A stretch of DNA of 64,000 nucleotides from Orychophragmus violaceus (GCA_030180135.1 CM058232.1:77729001-77793000), one strand, 5' to 3'. Shown: positions 1 through 11,690, counted from the first letter of the stretch. The notes: generated by a model from the letters alone, not told the origin. A program made the numbers and translations.

Positions 1-950
1 TAAAATTGTTAAGTCGAAATAAAAATCAACGTCAAGAAAATCCCATGTGTTATAGTATGTTAGATGTTGAATTAGCATTGATTTTATATTCTTTTTTTAG
101 TTTACCAGTTTATGTAAGTTTTGTTTCTTTTTAATATTTTCAACAATAATCCAAAGAGTATGAATTGACTATGACTCCAACTTATTCGCAGCTAAGTCAT
201 AATCTTAAGGGTAGTTCGTTTGATCATTTGATATGTTCTTCCTGATTATTCATCTGAATGATCAATCCAAATAATCTATATGAATATAGTTGTTCGTTTT
301 TCGATGTTCATATGGAAGGATTATTTAGAAGAATATTTGTTTGTTTGCTTAACTTTTTGTAAACCTCATTTTCATCTAGAAGAGTTTAATAAGAAAATAA
401 CTAAATTATTTATATTCTAATCTAATTATATTTTTACTTTTAATCTTAACTATATACTACTGTAAAATATATTGACAACTAATTAAATTTCTATATTATA
501 TTTATATTTAAAAATTAATTTTAATCATGTAAATTAATATAACTTTATAAACTAAGATTCAAATTTGCACTAAAATTCATTAAAATTCTGATTTTTAACC
601 AATACAAAATTTTATAAATTTATAAAATAACAAGAAATAGTAAAACAAGTACGCAAAGTCATATATTAAATTTATCAAAACTCTATAATTTTATGAAACC
701 AAAACCTAAAAGTTCATGCTACAATAAAAAAACATTGATCAATCTTAAGTCTCACCATCTTCAGTCTCTACCATCGCATGTCTTGATGCATTCATAAACA
801 AATCAAGGACTAACATTAAACTCATGAGCATGACACCAAATTAAGAGCAAAATGAAAAACAATAAACTCAAAGCCACAATGCAACATTAATACATGTTAA
901 TATGGAAGTCTAGTTCCTTTTGCCATCTACATAGTAATAGAATCACGCAA
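1..950. other. AT-rich intergenic DNA, no gene seen
   Basis: Very AT-rich sequence with long T and A runs and no open frame or domain that I recognise. Positions 700-950 may be the decayed non-coding flank of the transposase relic that follows, but nothing shows this directly. Confidence 0.5.
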
Positions 951-984
951 AGCCTCCATCATTCAGTCACCAGCAGCTATGTAT

Positions 985-1300
985 GGAACATGTTCATCAA
1001 TTTCATGACCATGATATTCATACTCTTCCGCTGCTTCCCAATGTGCAAAATCATAATCTTCTTACTGTGAATCTCGGATAAAATTATGGAGAGTCATCGA
1101 TACTATCACAATCTTGACCCATTTCTTCAACTCATACTTGGGGTGTTTTATGTATAAAATCCTCCATTTAGCCTACCATACACCAAATCTTCGCTCAATT
1201 ACTGATCTTGAACTATAATGCTTGCAGTTAAACGTTTATCAGAGAGAAACCAACAATATAGCATGCCTCTCTAGAAATTGTTTGAGAGAGTTGCACATGA
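985..1300 (-). pseudogene. PIF/Harbinger (HARBI1-like) DDE nuclease relic
   Basis: Read on the minus strand, about 1070-1230 gives an SVIERRFGVW-like stretch, then a WRIL-like motif, a KWVKIVIVSM-like stretch and TLHNFIR. This order is typical of the C-terminal half of plant PIF/Harbinger nucleases (DDE_Tnp_4 family). Stops interrupt it on both sides, so it cannot encode an enzyme. No terminal inverted repeat or second ORF is visible. The fragment ends close to where the gypsy element A sequence begins (about 1340), so it may be the old target of that element or simply a neighbour. Confidence 0.7.
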
Positions 1301-1357
1301 AAAAGAATATCAAAACCAAGCCTAACCGACAAGGAATATCATGCTCTCACATATAAC

Positions 1358-3124
1358 TCAAATAATGTTCTGCAAAAGACAAGCAGATTTCTGGTCTCGT
1401 CTGCGACCTGTGTCGATCGATTCAGAAGTAGCGTCGATCGACACAAGGCAATTATTAGCAATTTCATCAGACGTATCGAGCATGCATCGATCGACATTAA
1501 GAGTGTGTCGATTGATGCTCGTCTCAGACAGACATAATTCATCCAGAAAATCCGAGATGATGCTCTCTTCTTCTTCTAGCAAGTCAATCTCATCTTCTAT
1601 GATCACATAAATAACATATTGCTTATGTTCAGCTTTCCCAGCTCCATTTTGCCTTTGTATTGCTCCAGCAGTCTGTTGAACTTGGACATCTAGCTTCTTC
1701 ACATGAGTGCTCAAAGATTTAATCTTTCCATTCAAATCTAAGTACAAAGCATCTATTTTCCCATTGAAGTCCACTGTGCTCTTCTCCTGACCAGCCAACA
1801 GCTGCTCCAGCATACCCATCATCTTATCATTCTGCTCATTCGGAGGAGGAGCAGGCTGATATGAGGAAGAGCCATAGTCTCTAGAGAATGAGGTGTTCTG
1901 CTGAAAAGGTCTATGAAATGCAGACTTTGGTGTGAAACCAGAAGTCTGTCCTTGCTGATTTCCATACCTATGATCTTAATATCCAGCTCCAGCTATGTAA
2001 TTCACTTCCCCAGACTCATCAGCACCCGCATCAGATTGGACTTGCTTCTTCCCAAGTAAGATACTATGAACAGAATCAATCTTGTTCTTCATCTCAGCTA
2101 TTTGTGAGCTATCAGCTTTCCCACCAGATTTCTGTCTCTCCTTATCAGCATTCTTGACACTATTGCTAGTTATCAATTTCTCAATAAGCTCCTTAGCTTC
2201 TTCTGGAGACTTAGTGTTGAAATTTCCATTACTTGCAGCGTCCATAGCCATCTGGTACCACAAATCAACTCCTCTGAAATAAATGCCCGACAACTGAACC
2301 TCATTAAAACCATGGTGTGGGAAATCTCTCTGGTACATCATAAATCTCACCCAAGCTGCCTTTAAAGGCTCTGTAGATCCCTGCTTGAAGGTCAAGAGGT
2401 CCTGTCTAAGCTGCTCAGATCTACCATCATCATAAAAGTGTCGCAGAAACGTCTTCTTCACTGCATCCCAAGTAGTCAGAGTCCTAGGTGGAATCTGCTT
2501 CAGCCAATTAGCAGCTTCTCCTCCAAGAGAGTGAGGAAAAAACTTGCAGTGTAAGTAGTTATAGCTCACTCCATTATGCTTCATCCCAGTGTCTAAGGAC
2601 TCAAAAGTCTCAATTTGATCGATAGGATGCTCATGTGGTTCGCCATGGAAGAGGTTCTGTCCCACAAGTGTGTAGTACGTAGTCTTCAGCTCAAATTCAT
2701 TCTTCGGGAAAGCAGGGGGTACAATCGCAGACTTGTTAGCGTAGAACTCATCAGGTCTGTTGTAATCATCTAGTGTCCTCCTAGCATGAGGATTAGGAGG
2801 TGGATCAGGTGCTCTAGGAGGCTCTTCAGCTCGTGGATTTCCTTGTCCACCTTGAGCCTCTCCATCAGGCTGAAAGATCTGCCTCTGAGGCTTAGGAATG
2901 ACATTACCTTCGTCATCGAGTCTCTGACCAAGCTCATTGCACACATGGTTCTCCGCATTTCTCAGAACACCTTCAGCATCCCGAATTAAGATACCACGAT
3001 TGAGATTAGCCATCTTAACTAGCTTCTGAGCTCTTCTGTTCTCTCTTTCTAGATTTGCAAGCTCCTTAAGTTCAAGATTCACGAGTTCTTTGTCCAAATT
3101 ACTCCTCAAGTCGCGATCAGACAT
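1358..3124 (-). pseudogene. gag of element A, one in-frame stop
   Basis: The first 382 codons (3124-1976) encode a retrotransposon gag protein. It has an acidic/basic coiled N-terminus, a DYNRPDEF motif, the gag core with FPHSLGGEAANWL, a TTWDAVKKTFLRHFYDD block, and DFPHHGF. A TAA at 1976-1978 stops the frame. The same frame then continues to 1358 with the C-terminal part (MEQLL-like and LDVQVQQ helices). Reading across the stop gives homology to the gag half of the intact 870-codon frame of element C. The end of the reading frame contains TCGATCGA motifs translated as SID repeats. The protease that should follow is missing. The gag would form the virus-like particle; this copy should be inactive unless the stop is read through. 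Confidence 0.85.
1418..1520. repeat. TCGATCGA palindrome cluster, gag end of element A
   Basis: Four TCGATCGA-like motifs occur within about 100 bp (near 1422, 1434, 1486 and 1507), usually flanked by GTG or CAT. They lie in the end of the gag frame and do not break it. The same motif recurs in the leader and LTR of this element and in other elements of the window. Confidence 0.8.
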
Positions 3125-3146
3125 AAACTGTCTTATTCACGCAAAT

Positions 3147-3231
3147 GTGTCGATCGATGAAGGGAGAGCGTCGATCGATGCTAATCGCGAAGCGGTGTTG
3201 ATCGACACTCAGGACCGTGTCGATCGATGCA
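3147..3231. repeat. TCGATCGA palindrome cluster, leader of element A
   Basis: Four motif copies (near 3151, 3171, 3198 and 3221), one mutated to TTGATCGA, lie between gag and the primer-binding site. Element C has a cluster at the same place (61,055-61,140). Confidence 0.8.
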
Positions 3232-3342
3232 GTGCGATTCTAGGCGTACCTGAAACGCAAAAAAACGAAAATTAGTAACCAAAAACAAAAATGAAAAACC
3301 TAGTCTAAACCCTAAGCTCAAATCTATCGAAGACTCAAAAGA

Positions 3343-3361
3343 GTCCCCGGCAACGGAGCCA
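3343..3361 (-). other. Primer-binding site of element A (tRNA-Asp type)
   Basis: The plus strand reads TCCCCGGCAACGGAGCCA, which matches the 3' end of plant tRNA-Asp(GTC) with one mismatch. It lies six bases inside the LTR boundary. This is the usual primer of Athila-type elements and fixes the element as minus-strand. Confidence 0.85.
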
Positions 3362-3367
3362 AAAACT

Positions 3368-4483
3368 TGATATGCTCAGAGTTTACTTCCCTAAGTTCAA
3401 CTGCAAGTGCATAGAACAATTGTAGTATCTAGGGGTCGAACCACAGAGACTCAAGACTCTTACGATAGATTATAGAACGCCAAGTTAAGCTAGGTGATGC
3501 AAAACAGAAAGCAGCAAATAGAGTTAACGGTTGTAAGCAAGAAGTCAAGCATCAGGTCAAGGGAGTTCTCAGGAAATCAAGAACATAGGCTAATCAATCA
3601 ATTGAGATCAAATTAAGAACTGTTCTAGAACTAGAATCACATAATTATAACAGACCAACTTTCGTTGCGAATATTATCTATGTCTAACAAGCATTAATCT
3701 CAGGTTCTAAACAAGCATTAATCTCAGGTTCTTTCGTTCACAATTCTCCTAAGCCAAATTTCTTTGCGAATAGTTAAATTGCTCATCTAAGTTCTTTCTA
3801 GTTAATTAATCAACTGTCGTTGCGAAATCAACCTAACAACAATAATATGGGTAGCTAATCCAAATTAAGCATTAAGAACAACCCTAGATGAAGATATGAA
3901 TCCCTATAGATTGATCAACTTATAATTCCATGAAATCCCCTGTGAGAATCCCTAAACCTAACTGGTAAACTACTCAGACATGGCGACCGTAACAATAGAC
4001 ATGATGAATAGAAAACCAAATAGCAAAAAATAGAATAGAAAAAGGGTTCGAAATATCTTCTATGTCAAGTACAAGACCAGCCCCAACTCTCTCTGAAAGT
4101 AAAATAATGTGTCGCCTAAACAAGTGGCTAAAAATCCTAATATAATGATCTAAACTCGTCTGGGGCTTCTTTGTAATTATGAGAAACTTCTGGGCCAAAG
4201 TTGCAGTTTCCAAATTCTTCATTAAACGCGCGAGATAATTCTGTCCACGATCTGTGTCGATCGATGCACAGGTGTGTCGATCGACACCAACATCTGAATT
4301 CGGCAGTGACTTCTTCTTCTCGGGCAAATGCTCCAAATAGCTCCAGAATGAGCCATAATGTCCAAATCCGCTCCAATCGTGCATAGACCTGTAAACACAC
4401 ATAAAAGGACTCCAAACACGACAAAAGACTCGATAATAAAGACATATACCATGGTCAAAAGTCCTAAAAACCATGATATATCA
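3368..4483 (-). repeat. 5' LTR of element A
   Basis: A 1,116-bp LTR bounded on the plus strand by TGATATGC and ATGATATATCA. It carries a short internal duplication (AAGCATTAATCTCAGGTTCT, twice near 3690-3733) and two TCGATCGA motifs at 4257-4282, about 200 bp from the LTR 5' end. The partner LTR is not in the window. Bases 4484-4581 beyond it are short unassigned flank. Confidence 0.8.
4257..4285. repeat. TCGATCGA pair in the LTR of element A
   Basis: Two copies of GTGTCGATCGA about 20 bp apart. They sit in the same relative place as the pair in both LTRs of element C. Confidence 0.8.
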
Positions 4484-4581
4484 AAAAGCATAACACAACT
4501 TATCTATTTCAGTAATGCATGATTTTGATAACATGAAAGCAGCTATCCAAAAGTTCATCAAATTGAAAACTACTGAATATA

Positions 4582-6350
4582 CACTACAAGAAATTCGCGT
4601 ATTAATAGCTGCCGAAAAATGCTATGCATCGATACGATAGCGTTGTGTTACCCGCTATGTCATCGACCGCGATAAAAAGTTTGGCACTTTAGATAGCGTT
4701 TTTTGTAAATGCTATGATATATATTTTAAAGATAGCGTTTGCAATAAATGTTATGGTATATATTTTTAAGATAACGTTTTAGTGTTTGCATAAAATTTTA
4801 AGATAGCGTTTTAATGTCTGCAATAAGTTAATCTACAATAGCATTTATTCAGTATTATGAATTAGCTATATAATAGCATTATGTAGATGACATTTATTAT
4901 ATATATATATATATATATATATAGCATTAAAACGAAAATACTGTTGTTCATTTACATATTTTTGATTTTTCCACCCTAATTTTCCGAAAAAATAATTTAA
5001 TTTAAATATATTTAATTTAAAAAGAAAACTCTAATTAATCTATAAATCAAATATAAAATACATAGTTTAAATCAAATACAAAATTCCACCACTAACATAC
5101 TCAAATGTACAGAAACCATCAATCGCATTACTTGAATTAGAAACACAATTCAATGACATTCACATTTTCACAACAGAAACATAAACATCACAACAAGTTC
5201 TGAAACACATTCAACCTCAAATTACATACGTCACCGTATTGAAGCTTTAACCACCGAAGATAAGGATGCGACGGAGTGGTGAGGCCGAGAGCGAGAAGTT
5301 CCCCCTTGCATTCTTAAACCAGACACTTGTAGCTGACTGCACATCATTTTCACCGATCTTTTTTGATCTACCAGATCCACGTGAGGGGGCATTCGTCTGG
5401 TAACAGGCCAAAGACGGTGGAGTAGATTGAGCCAGCACCCTTGTGGCCATAGCCATGACTTCCTAAATGAATGAAGATAAAGGAGTTAGTAAAAATCATG
5501 ACTATACAAGATAAACGATTTATAAAATGAAGCACAAGACTGCAAAGGACTTCATTTCAAAAAAAGACTGCAAAGGACCAATTCGGATACTTAAAAAGGG
5601 TTTCCTAACTATCAAATCGAAAGAAAAAGAAAGCAAGACTTCAAAAAAAAGAACCATCTACGAAGCTGAAAATACATGTTCAGAATACAACCTAGCTCAG
5701 AAATTTGAATTCCACTTGGCTCAGATCAATAGAAGCTATAAAAAACCAGCTACTGATGAAGATGGGAGAAAGCAAACCTAACACTAACAGAAATGAAAAG
5801 AAAAAAATTGAATCGACTTCAAATAAACAACTAAAAGAGAATCAATGTCAACAAAATACACAAGATAAATCCTCCTAAATCGCAAAAAAAAAGAAAATCA
5901 ACTGTAACAAGTGAACATAAAACCCTAGCTTTGCCAAATACAAAGTTTCAAAAAACTCAAGAACAAACATCACCGACGACCAAGAATCCCTCTGAAAGAA
6001 TCCAAATACAAGAATTTAAGTAAAAGTCCCCTCACCGAAATCGACTGTAGCGTCTTCGGCAGCTCCGACAAAGAGAGGAGGACGAAGATCGGAATCGATT
6101 TGTCTTCTGGCAGCGATTCTTCTGGACGTGGAGGCTCCGACGATTCTTCTGGACAGAGGCTCCGACGATTCGTCTCAGCTCGATCTCTCACTCCATCTTC
6201 GTATTCATCTCACACTCTGAGAATTGATAATAAAAAATGAAGAGGAAGCTTTTGGGTGGAGACTGCGTAAGTGAGGAGGAGAAGATACTGAGTTAGGTTT
6301 ATGAGTCTCTTTTTTTTTTGTCACCAAATTTTTTTTTGCTAGCGAAGGAT
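4582..6350 (+). mobile_element. CACTA-type element, right end not found (CACTA-1)
   Basis: The left terminus CACTACAAGAAATTCG follows ATATA. It is followed by a subterminal array (about 4600-4870) of GATAGCGTTTT and GCTATG-type repeats. The same repeat type occurs at the left end of the CACTA at 21,656, so the two are related families. No matching TTGTAGTG end occurs before the next element at 6517, so the right end is lost or too diverged; 6350 is only an approximate limit. It encodes no transposase. Minus-strand open segments at 5247-5456 and 5970-6191 are more GC-rich than the rest and may be captured host exons, but I do not recognise them. A TA microsatellite lies at 4898-4922. Confidence 0.6.
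5247..6191 (-). pseudogene. Possible captured host exons inside CACTA-1, unidentified
   Basis: Two minus-strand open segments (6191-5970, 73 codons, and 5456-5247, 69 codons) stand out by GC content from the AT-rich surroundings. The first begins with an ATG and is rich in R, S, P and E. The second contains a CYQTNAPSRGSG stretch. The 500 bp between them could be introns or non-coding DNA. A related CACTA in this window carries clear host gene pieces, so capture is a reasonable idea, but no family match was recognised. Confidence 0.3.
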
Positions 6351-6354
6351 AGTT

Positions 6355-6516
6355 GTCTCGCCGTCTGTGATTTTAAATGAATCTATATACAAAGATTTAA
6401 GTCATTTAGTTTTGAATAACAGTAGATTTTAAAAGAGTATTTAAAATCTTAATTGAATAACACCAAATTTGCAAAAAATTTAGGTATGATTTACAAATAA
6501 GAGATCCAATAACACT
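6355..6516. other. AT-rich flank, probably part of an older short element
   Basis: The sequence before the big CACTA (GATTTTAAA, TTGAATAACACCA) and the sequence after it (17,157-17,280) share AT-rich words such as TTGAATAACACCA. The big CACTA therefore probably landed inside an older AT-rich miniature element. No clear terminal repeat was identified. Confidence 0.35.
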
Positions 6517-6529
6517 CACTACAAGAAAA

Positions 6530-6822
6530 CAGGGCTATTACCGACGGAATTACCGACGGAAGTAATTCCGTCAGAAATTACCGACGATAAAACGACGACT
6601 TTCATACGGGAAGTTTTCCGACGGAAAACCGTCGAAAATTTCCGACCGTTTTCTCATTCCGTCGGAAACACCCGACGGTAAACCGACGGTTTAATTTTCC
6701 GTCGGTATTCCGTTGTATTTCGGTCGGTTTAGCGTCGGTTTACTATAGCCGTTAAACTGACCGTCAATGGAACCGTTGGGTCGACTAGAAACCGACCGAT
6801 TTCCGACGGAATTCCGTCAAAA
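6530..6822. repeat. Left subterminal repeat array of CACTA-2
   Basis: Dense direct and inverted copies of a core motif (CCGACGG or its complement CCGTCGG), with variants CCGTCGA, CGGTCGG and CCGACCG. In CACTA elements the subterminal repeats bind the TNPA-type protein, which brings the two ends together. The last unit, ATTTCCGACGGAATTCCGTC at 6799-6818, also acts as the promoter-proximal box of the transposase gene. Confidence 0.9.
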
Positions 6823-6840
6823 ATTATGCTACATATACCT
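6799..6840 (+). promoter_or_regulatory. Promoter box of the TNPD gene
   Basis: The palindrome ATTTCCGACGGAATTCCGTC (6799-6818) is followed by a TATA-like ACATATACC at about 6831 and a CT-rich leader. The same box-then-TATA layout precedes the other three genes of this transposon. Confidence 0.6.
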
Positions 6841-6919
6841 CATCCCTCCTCTCTTCCCCTCCACACCTATCCCTCCATAACTCTCTCTCTCTCTCTAATA
6901 CTTCTAGTAACCAAGAAAA

Positions 6920-9900
6920 ATGTCTTCTTCTAACTATTATAGATCGTGGATGGACGGAGTTAGGATTGATGAGGCGAAGAAGCTAGTGGACCGGGAATAT
7001 GCACTTGGTATTGCAGAGTTCATGTCGCTAGCTTGCAATCAACCACATACGCTGAAAAATGGTAAGTTAAAATGTCCATGTGCGAATTGCCGGAATTTTA
7101 GAAATCTTACGATTGGCGAAGTATGGTTTCACTTGTATTCAGTTGGGTTTATGTCGGGTTATAAGATTTGGTATCTTCATGGGGAAACTTCGGATTATGC
7201 AAGTAGTAGTAGAGAACCTTACGGTGGTACTAGTACTAGGGAACCTAATGTTAGTTCTAGCGAACCTTATACTGCCGATGTAGATTTTGGTGTAGGCACC
7301 ATTCAGATGGTTAATGATGCACATAGAGAAATTATTCCAGAGGTAGGTGAACATCAAATTCCTAGGGTAGGTGAGGAACCAAATGTAGAAACTAGGAGAT
7401 TTTTTGACATGTTAGATGCAGCGAAGCGGCCGCTTTACGATGGTTGCAGAGAGGGTCATTCGCCATTATCATCTGCTACAAGATTAATGGGCATTAAGAC
7501 GGACTACAATCTGCCGGAAGAATGTGTGGATGCGATTTGCGAGTTTTTGAAAGATATTCTTCCAGAAGATAACCTTGCGCCGGGTTCATACAATGAGGTC
7601 GAGAAACTGGTTAAAGGGCTGGGATTACCGTATGAGATGATAGATGTGTGCATCGACAACTGTATGATATACTGGCGAGAAGAACAATTCCGTCTGGAAT
7701 GCAAATTCTGTAAGAAGCCGCGCTATGAGGATACAAGGGGAAGAGCTAAGGTTCCGTTCAAGCGAATGTGGTATATGCCATTAACCGATAGGCTGAGGCG
7801 GTTATACCAGTCGGAGCGAACTGCGGGGGAAATGAGATGGCATTCTGAGCATAGAAGAGAGGCAGAGATTGCACATCCGTCGGATGCTGAAGCGTGGAAA
7901 CATTTTCAGAGATTATATCCAGATTTTGCTTACGATCCACGTAACGTGTACCTCGGATTATGCACAGATGGTTTTAACCCGTTTGGAAGGCATGGGAGAC
8001 AATATTCGTTGTGGCCTGTGATTCTGACTCCTTATAATCTACCGCCGACTATGTGCATGCGTCGAGAGTTTCTTTTCCTCTCCGTACTCGTTCCCGGTCC
8101 AGAGCACCCGAAAAGATCCCTTGATGTATTCTTGCAGCCGTTGATACATGAGTTGCAAATGTTATGGCAGCCCGGTGTTGTAGCATACGATGTTTCATGC
8201 AAGGAAAATTTTTTGATGAGGGCTGCATTGATGTGGACCATTAGCGATTTTCCGGCTTATGGTATGTTATCAGGATGGACTACACATGGGAGGTTAGCAT
8301 GTCCGTATTGTCAGGAAAATACCGATGCATTCCAATTGAAGAATGGACGTAAATCATGTTGGTTTGATTGTCATAGAAGATTTCTACCGCATGATCATCC
8401 CTACCGGAAAAACACTAAACATTTTACGAAGAAGAAGAAAGTGTTTGATGATCCTATTCTTCCAGAAGCTGGGTCGACTACCTTGGGCCTCTTAGAAGGA
8501 TTTGGTGCATTAAGAAGTAGTGAGTGTGGTGGGAACGGGCATGAGAATATATACGGAGCTGGTATAGTCCACAACTGGCACAAGCAAAGCATTTTCTGGG
8601 ATTTACCGTATTGGAAGGACCATTTACTAAGGCATAATCTTGATGTCATGCACATTGAGAAAAATTTCTTCGATAACATTATGAACACTGTGCTCAACGT
8701 GCAAGGGAAGACGAAAGATAATGTGAAGTCTAGGCTTGATTTACCTGAAATTTGTGATCGGCCTGAACTTCATCTTCAGACGAACGGAAAACCGCCAATT
8801 CCAGCATATTGGGTAGACTCGAAGTCAAAAGAAGAGTTGTTTAAGTGGATTATGCTACAAGTTAAATTCCCTGACGGGTATGCATCAAACTTGCGTAATT
8901 GTGTTGACACTGACGGAGGAAAGTTTATCGGAATGAAGAGTCATGATTGTCATGTGATGATGCAGCGACTCCTGCCGTTTGCATTTGCTCATCTCCTTCC
9001 TCGAGATGTCCACAAAGCAATTGCAGCTGTTGGATCTTTTTTCAGGGATATATCCACCAGGACACTCACTGTTGATGGGATCAGGAGTCTGGAGCAAAAT
9101 ATTCCAAAAATATTATGCAATCTGGAAAAAATATTTCCACCGTCTTTCTTCGACGTCATGGAACATTTGCCTATCCATCTACCGGGTGAAGCTAGACTTG
9201 GTGGACCGGTACAATATCGGTGGATGTATCCGTTCGAGCGCTATATGTTCCACCTTAAAAAGAAGGTGAAGAATCCCGCTAAAGTGGAGGGTTCTATTGC
9301 CGCTCAATATAACAACGAAGAGACTGCGACCTTTGCTGGCTACTACTTCCCTTCGCAAGTACGCACAAGGAGCAGGCGCCCAGCTAGGAACGATGACAGG
9401 GGAGAAAGGCAAATTTATCGGTCAAGCGTTCCTAACATTTTTCAACAGGTTGGGCGGTTAAGTGGGAAAGTAGGCAAGCGGCAACTAACACCTCAAGAGC
9501 ATACACATCTCCACAAGTACATTCTAACCAACTGCGATGAAGTATTCCAATATGAGAGGTATATACATGTTAGCTAGATTTATAATTTTGTATTACACTT
9601 GCTTTACTTATTGATATTCTTTTTACCTTTTGTAGGATATATATGGAAGCTCTCCAATTTCATCATCCGGAATTGGACGAGGGCGAACGTGAGGCTCGGA
9701 AACAAAAATACTTCAGCCGTTGGTTAAACTTTTATGTAAGAATTAGTTTCTTAAATCATATTAAACACTTACGAACTGGAGCAATATCTTTTAACTTTGA
9801 TGTGATCATATTGTTAGGTCCGGGGGGAACTCAATGCTGGACGCATCCCCGATGATTGGTTAGTTGACATTGTGGAGGGCCTCCACTACACAGCAAAGTC

Positions 9901-10578
9901 TTATCCAAGATATTGCACTAGGGGGTATGCATTTAAGGTGCATGTAGAAGGGTCAACAAGAATTACTGCCGATCACGGAGTATCATCTGCATCCGGAGAA
10001 GTTGTTTACTATGGTATTCTTAAAGAAATACTAGAAGTAAAATACATAGGAAAGCTTGGAATGCGCTGTGTGGTTTTTCTATGTGACTGGTATAACCCGA
10101 TCGTAGGGCAAGGTGTTGTGATCGACGAGTTCGGTGTGACGTCGATTAATTCGAGCAAAAAACTAAGAAACTACGATCCTTTCATTATTGCATCACAAGC
10201 AGATCAGGTAAGTAATTGTAAATAATTATTTTGGATTTCAAACTCTAATTATAAAAAATTAATAATATAATATTTACGCAGGTGTGTTACATTCCATACC
10301 CTCGACTAACTTATAAAAATGATCCATGGATCACCGTTACAAAGATAAACCCTCGAGGGAAGGTGTACGGAGTTGAAGAGCGCGAAGTAGAGCCCTTACA
10401 AACAAGTGGTTCTGGTGTGATCGCCCCGGTAGAAGAAACCCTTGAAGTTAATTTAGTTGTCGACTTTAGTCAATTCGGGGACATTGTTCTTCATTCAGAA
10501 TCAGAAGAAGAAAGAGGCGAATTTGATGATAGTGACTCAATTTCGTCCGACTACAATACAGAAAGTGATGAAGAATAA
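6920..10578 (+). CDS. CACTA transposase, TNPD/tnp2 type (1141 aa, four exons)
   Basis: The predicted catalytic transposase, acting in the nucleus on the element ends. Exons inferred from canonical sites are 6920-9558, 9636-9735, 9818-10,207 and 10,282-10,578, giving 1141 residues with phase kept at every joint. Domains in order: the transposase-associated zinc-binding domain at about 8-80 (RSWMDGVR then CPCANCRN); the tnp2 transposase core at about 380-585 (from LVPGPEHPKRSLDVFLQPL to HNLDVMHIEKNFFDNI); DUF4218 at about 680-795 (MMQRLLPFAFAHLLPRD); DUF4216 at about 970-1040 (KYIGKLGMRCVVFLCDWYNP); and an acidic, serine-rich C-terminus. The start is the first ATG after a CT-rich leader. No stop or frameshift is seen. 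Activity is inferred from intactness only. Confidence 0.92.
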
Positions 10579-10613
10579 AAATGTATTATGAATTTTATAT
10601 TTATGATTGTTCT

Positions 10614-10616
<3 letters not shown>

Positions 10617-10653
<37 letters not shown>
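10617..10653. repeat. TA microsatellite
   Basis: About 37 bp of uninterrupted TA dinucleotides just downstream of the transposase stop codon, with a shorter run at 10,661-10,670. Length is likely variable between individuals. Confidence 0.9.
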
Positions 10654-10655
<2 letters not shown>

Positions 10656-10779
10656 GTGTTATATATATATGTCTGAGAACAACAATAACATTATTTGAGA
10701 GTACGTACAAAATAAAAGTAATTTTAGACTGTTATAGATATATAGAATTAGTATGTAATTTTAAACAAATAATACTAAA

Positions 10780-10850
10780 TCGATCAACTGGTTAAGGGTA
10801 TAAAATACATGGGTTCAGGTCCGGGTTCGAACCGGCCCTTCCTCGGTTAC
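10780..10850 (+). other. tRNA-like module 1 in CACTA-2
   Basis: GATCAACTGGTTAAGGG resembles a Pol III A box, and GGGTTCGAACC, about 25 bp further on, is a perfect B box. I could not fold a convincing cloverleaf by eye, so this is called a tRNA-derived module and not a gene. It lies between the transposase gene and the next gene. Confidence 0.55.
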
Positions 10851-10863
10851 ATGTTTTTTTATT

Positions 10864-11060
10864 TCCGACGGAATATCGTCGGTTTTTCGTCGGTTGGTCG
10901 TCGGTTTGCCGTCGAATTGTCGTCGGAATTCCGTCGGTTTATTGTCTAAAAACCGTCGGCTGACAGCAGTAAATCTCTCGAGTAAATGTTATTTAGTCGG
11001 TAAATGTCATGTCCAAATTAACTCGATTTCCGACGGATTTCCGTCTGTTTTACCGTTGAA
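10864..11060. repeat. Internal CGTCGG cluster upstream of small gene 1
   Basis: At least eight CCGACGG/CGTCGG-type units between tRNA-like module 1 and small gene 1, of the same type as the subterminal arrays. Confidence 0.85.
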
Positions 11061-11078
11061 AAGTTTTCTATATATACA
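11025..11078 (+). promoter_or_regulatory. Promoter box of small gene 1
   Basis: ATTTCCGACGGATTTCCGTC at 11,025-11,044 is followed by TATATATA at 11,069-11,076, about 55 bp before the ATG. It matches the box and TATA layout of the other genes. Confidence 0.65.
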
Positions 11079-11131
11079 CGGCCAATTCATGAGATTTTCG
11101 TTCAAATCATATAAAATAAACAACTAACCAA

Positions 11132-11690
11132 ATGGATTTCGTTTATTTTTCTCCGGAAGCCCGTGAAACGGCAATACGCCAACTTGGAATGCCGGGTCGG
11201 AGTCATCTTCCTAATCTCGACCCAACCAGGCAAACTCATCGGGGGATTTGGTTCGGGTACAACACGGTTATTATATCCGTGACCAGTGAGATCATCCAGA
11301 CACGTTGGTCCGGCGGCTATCTGACGTACTACCAACTCCCGACGTCCTTCAAAGAAGCGTGGTTCATGGACTTTCTCGTAAGTAATTTCATATTTTTATA
11401 GATTGTTATATCCATGTAATTATAATTAACGTATATATTTATAAAATTATTTACAGGAATACTTCACCTGTTCTATGGACAATTTGTTCCGCGTCTGGCG
11501 GGAATTCCACAGGACTGCTAGGCGGGTTTTCCAAACAAAAATGCGGCGGTTGAAGCTACTCTGGCAAAGAGGAGAAGAAAGACCTGCGTGGATTCCTAGG
11601 AGGTCTTGGAGATTGCTGGTGAGCCAATGGCGCGAGACGGACGTCGGAGATTGGTTTACTAACCAATTCCCGAACTACAATAGATTTTAA
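11132..11690 (+). CDS. Small CACTA-2 gene 1, TNPA N-terminal-half paralogue (159 aa)
   Basis: Two exons, 11,132-11,377 (82 codons) and 11,457-11,690, joined by a canonical GT-AG intron in phase 0. The protein begins MDFVYFSPEARE, then has a GRSHLPNLDP block and a hydrophobic segment ending in WFMDFL. Exon 2 is tryptophan- and arginine-rich (REFHRTARRVFQTKMRRLKLLW, QWRETDVGDWF). The layout of a GRxxLxxLDP block, a short intron, then a (V/R)EFH...W block parallels the first half of the TNPA-like protein of the same element. It lacks the coiled-coil C-terminus. A DNA-binding or regulatory role is inferred, not shown. Confidence 0.75.

Larger units (their letters stand above)
1336..4483 (-). mobile_element. 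Truncated Athila-like Ty3/gypsy retrotransposon (element A)
   Basis: On the minus strand the order is LTR (4483-3368), tRNA-Asp-type primer site (3361-3343), leader (3342-3125) and gag (3124-1358). No protease, polymerase or second LTR follows; at about 1340 the sequence changes to an unrelated transposase relic. This is therefore the 5' end of an element whose remainder was deleted. Its gag is clearly related to that of element C at 58-61 kb, and its LTR shares several short blocks with the LTR of C, so the two are sister families. Confidence 0.85.
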
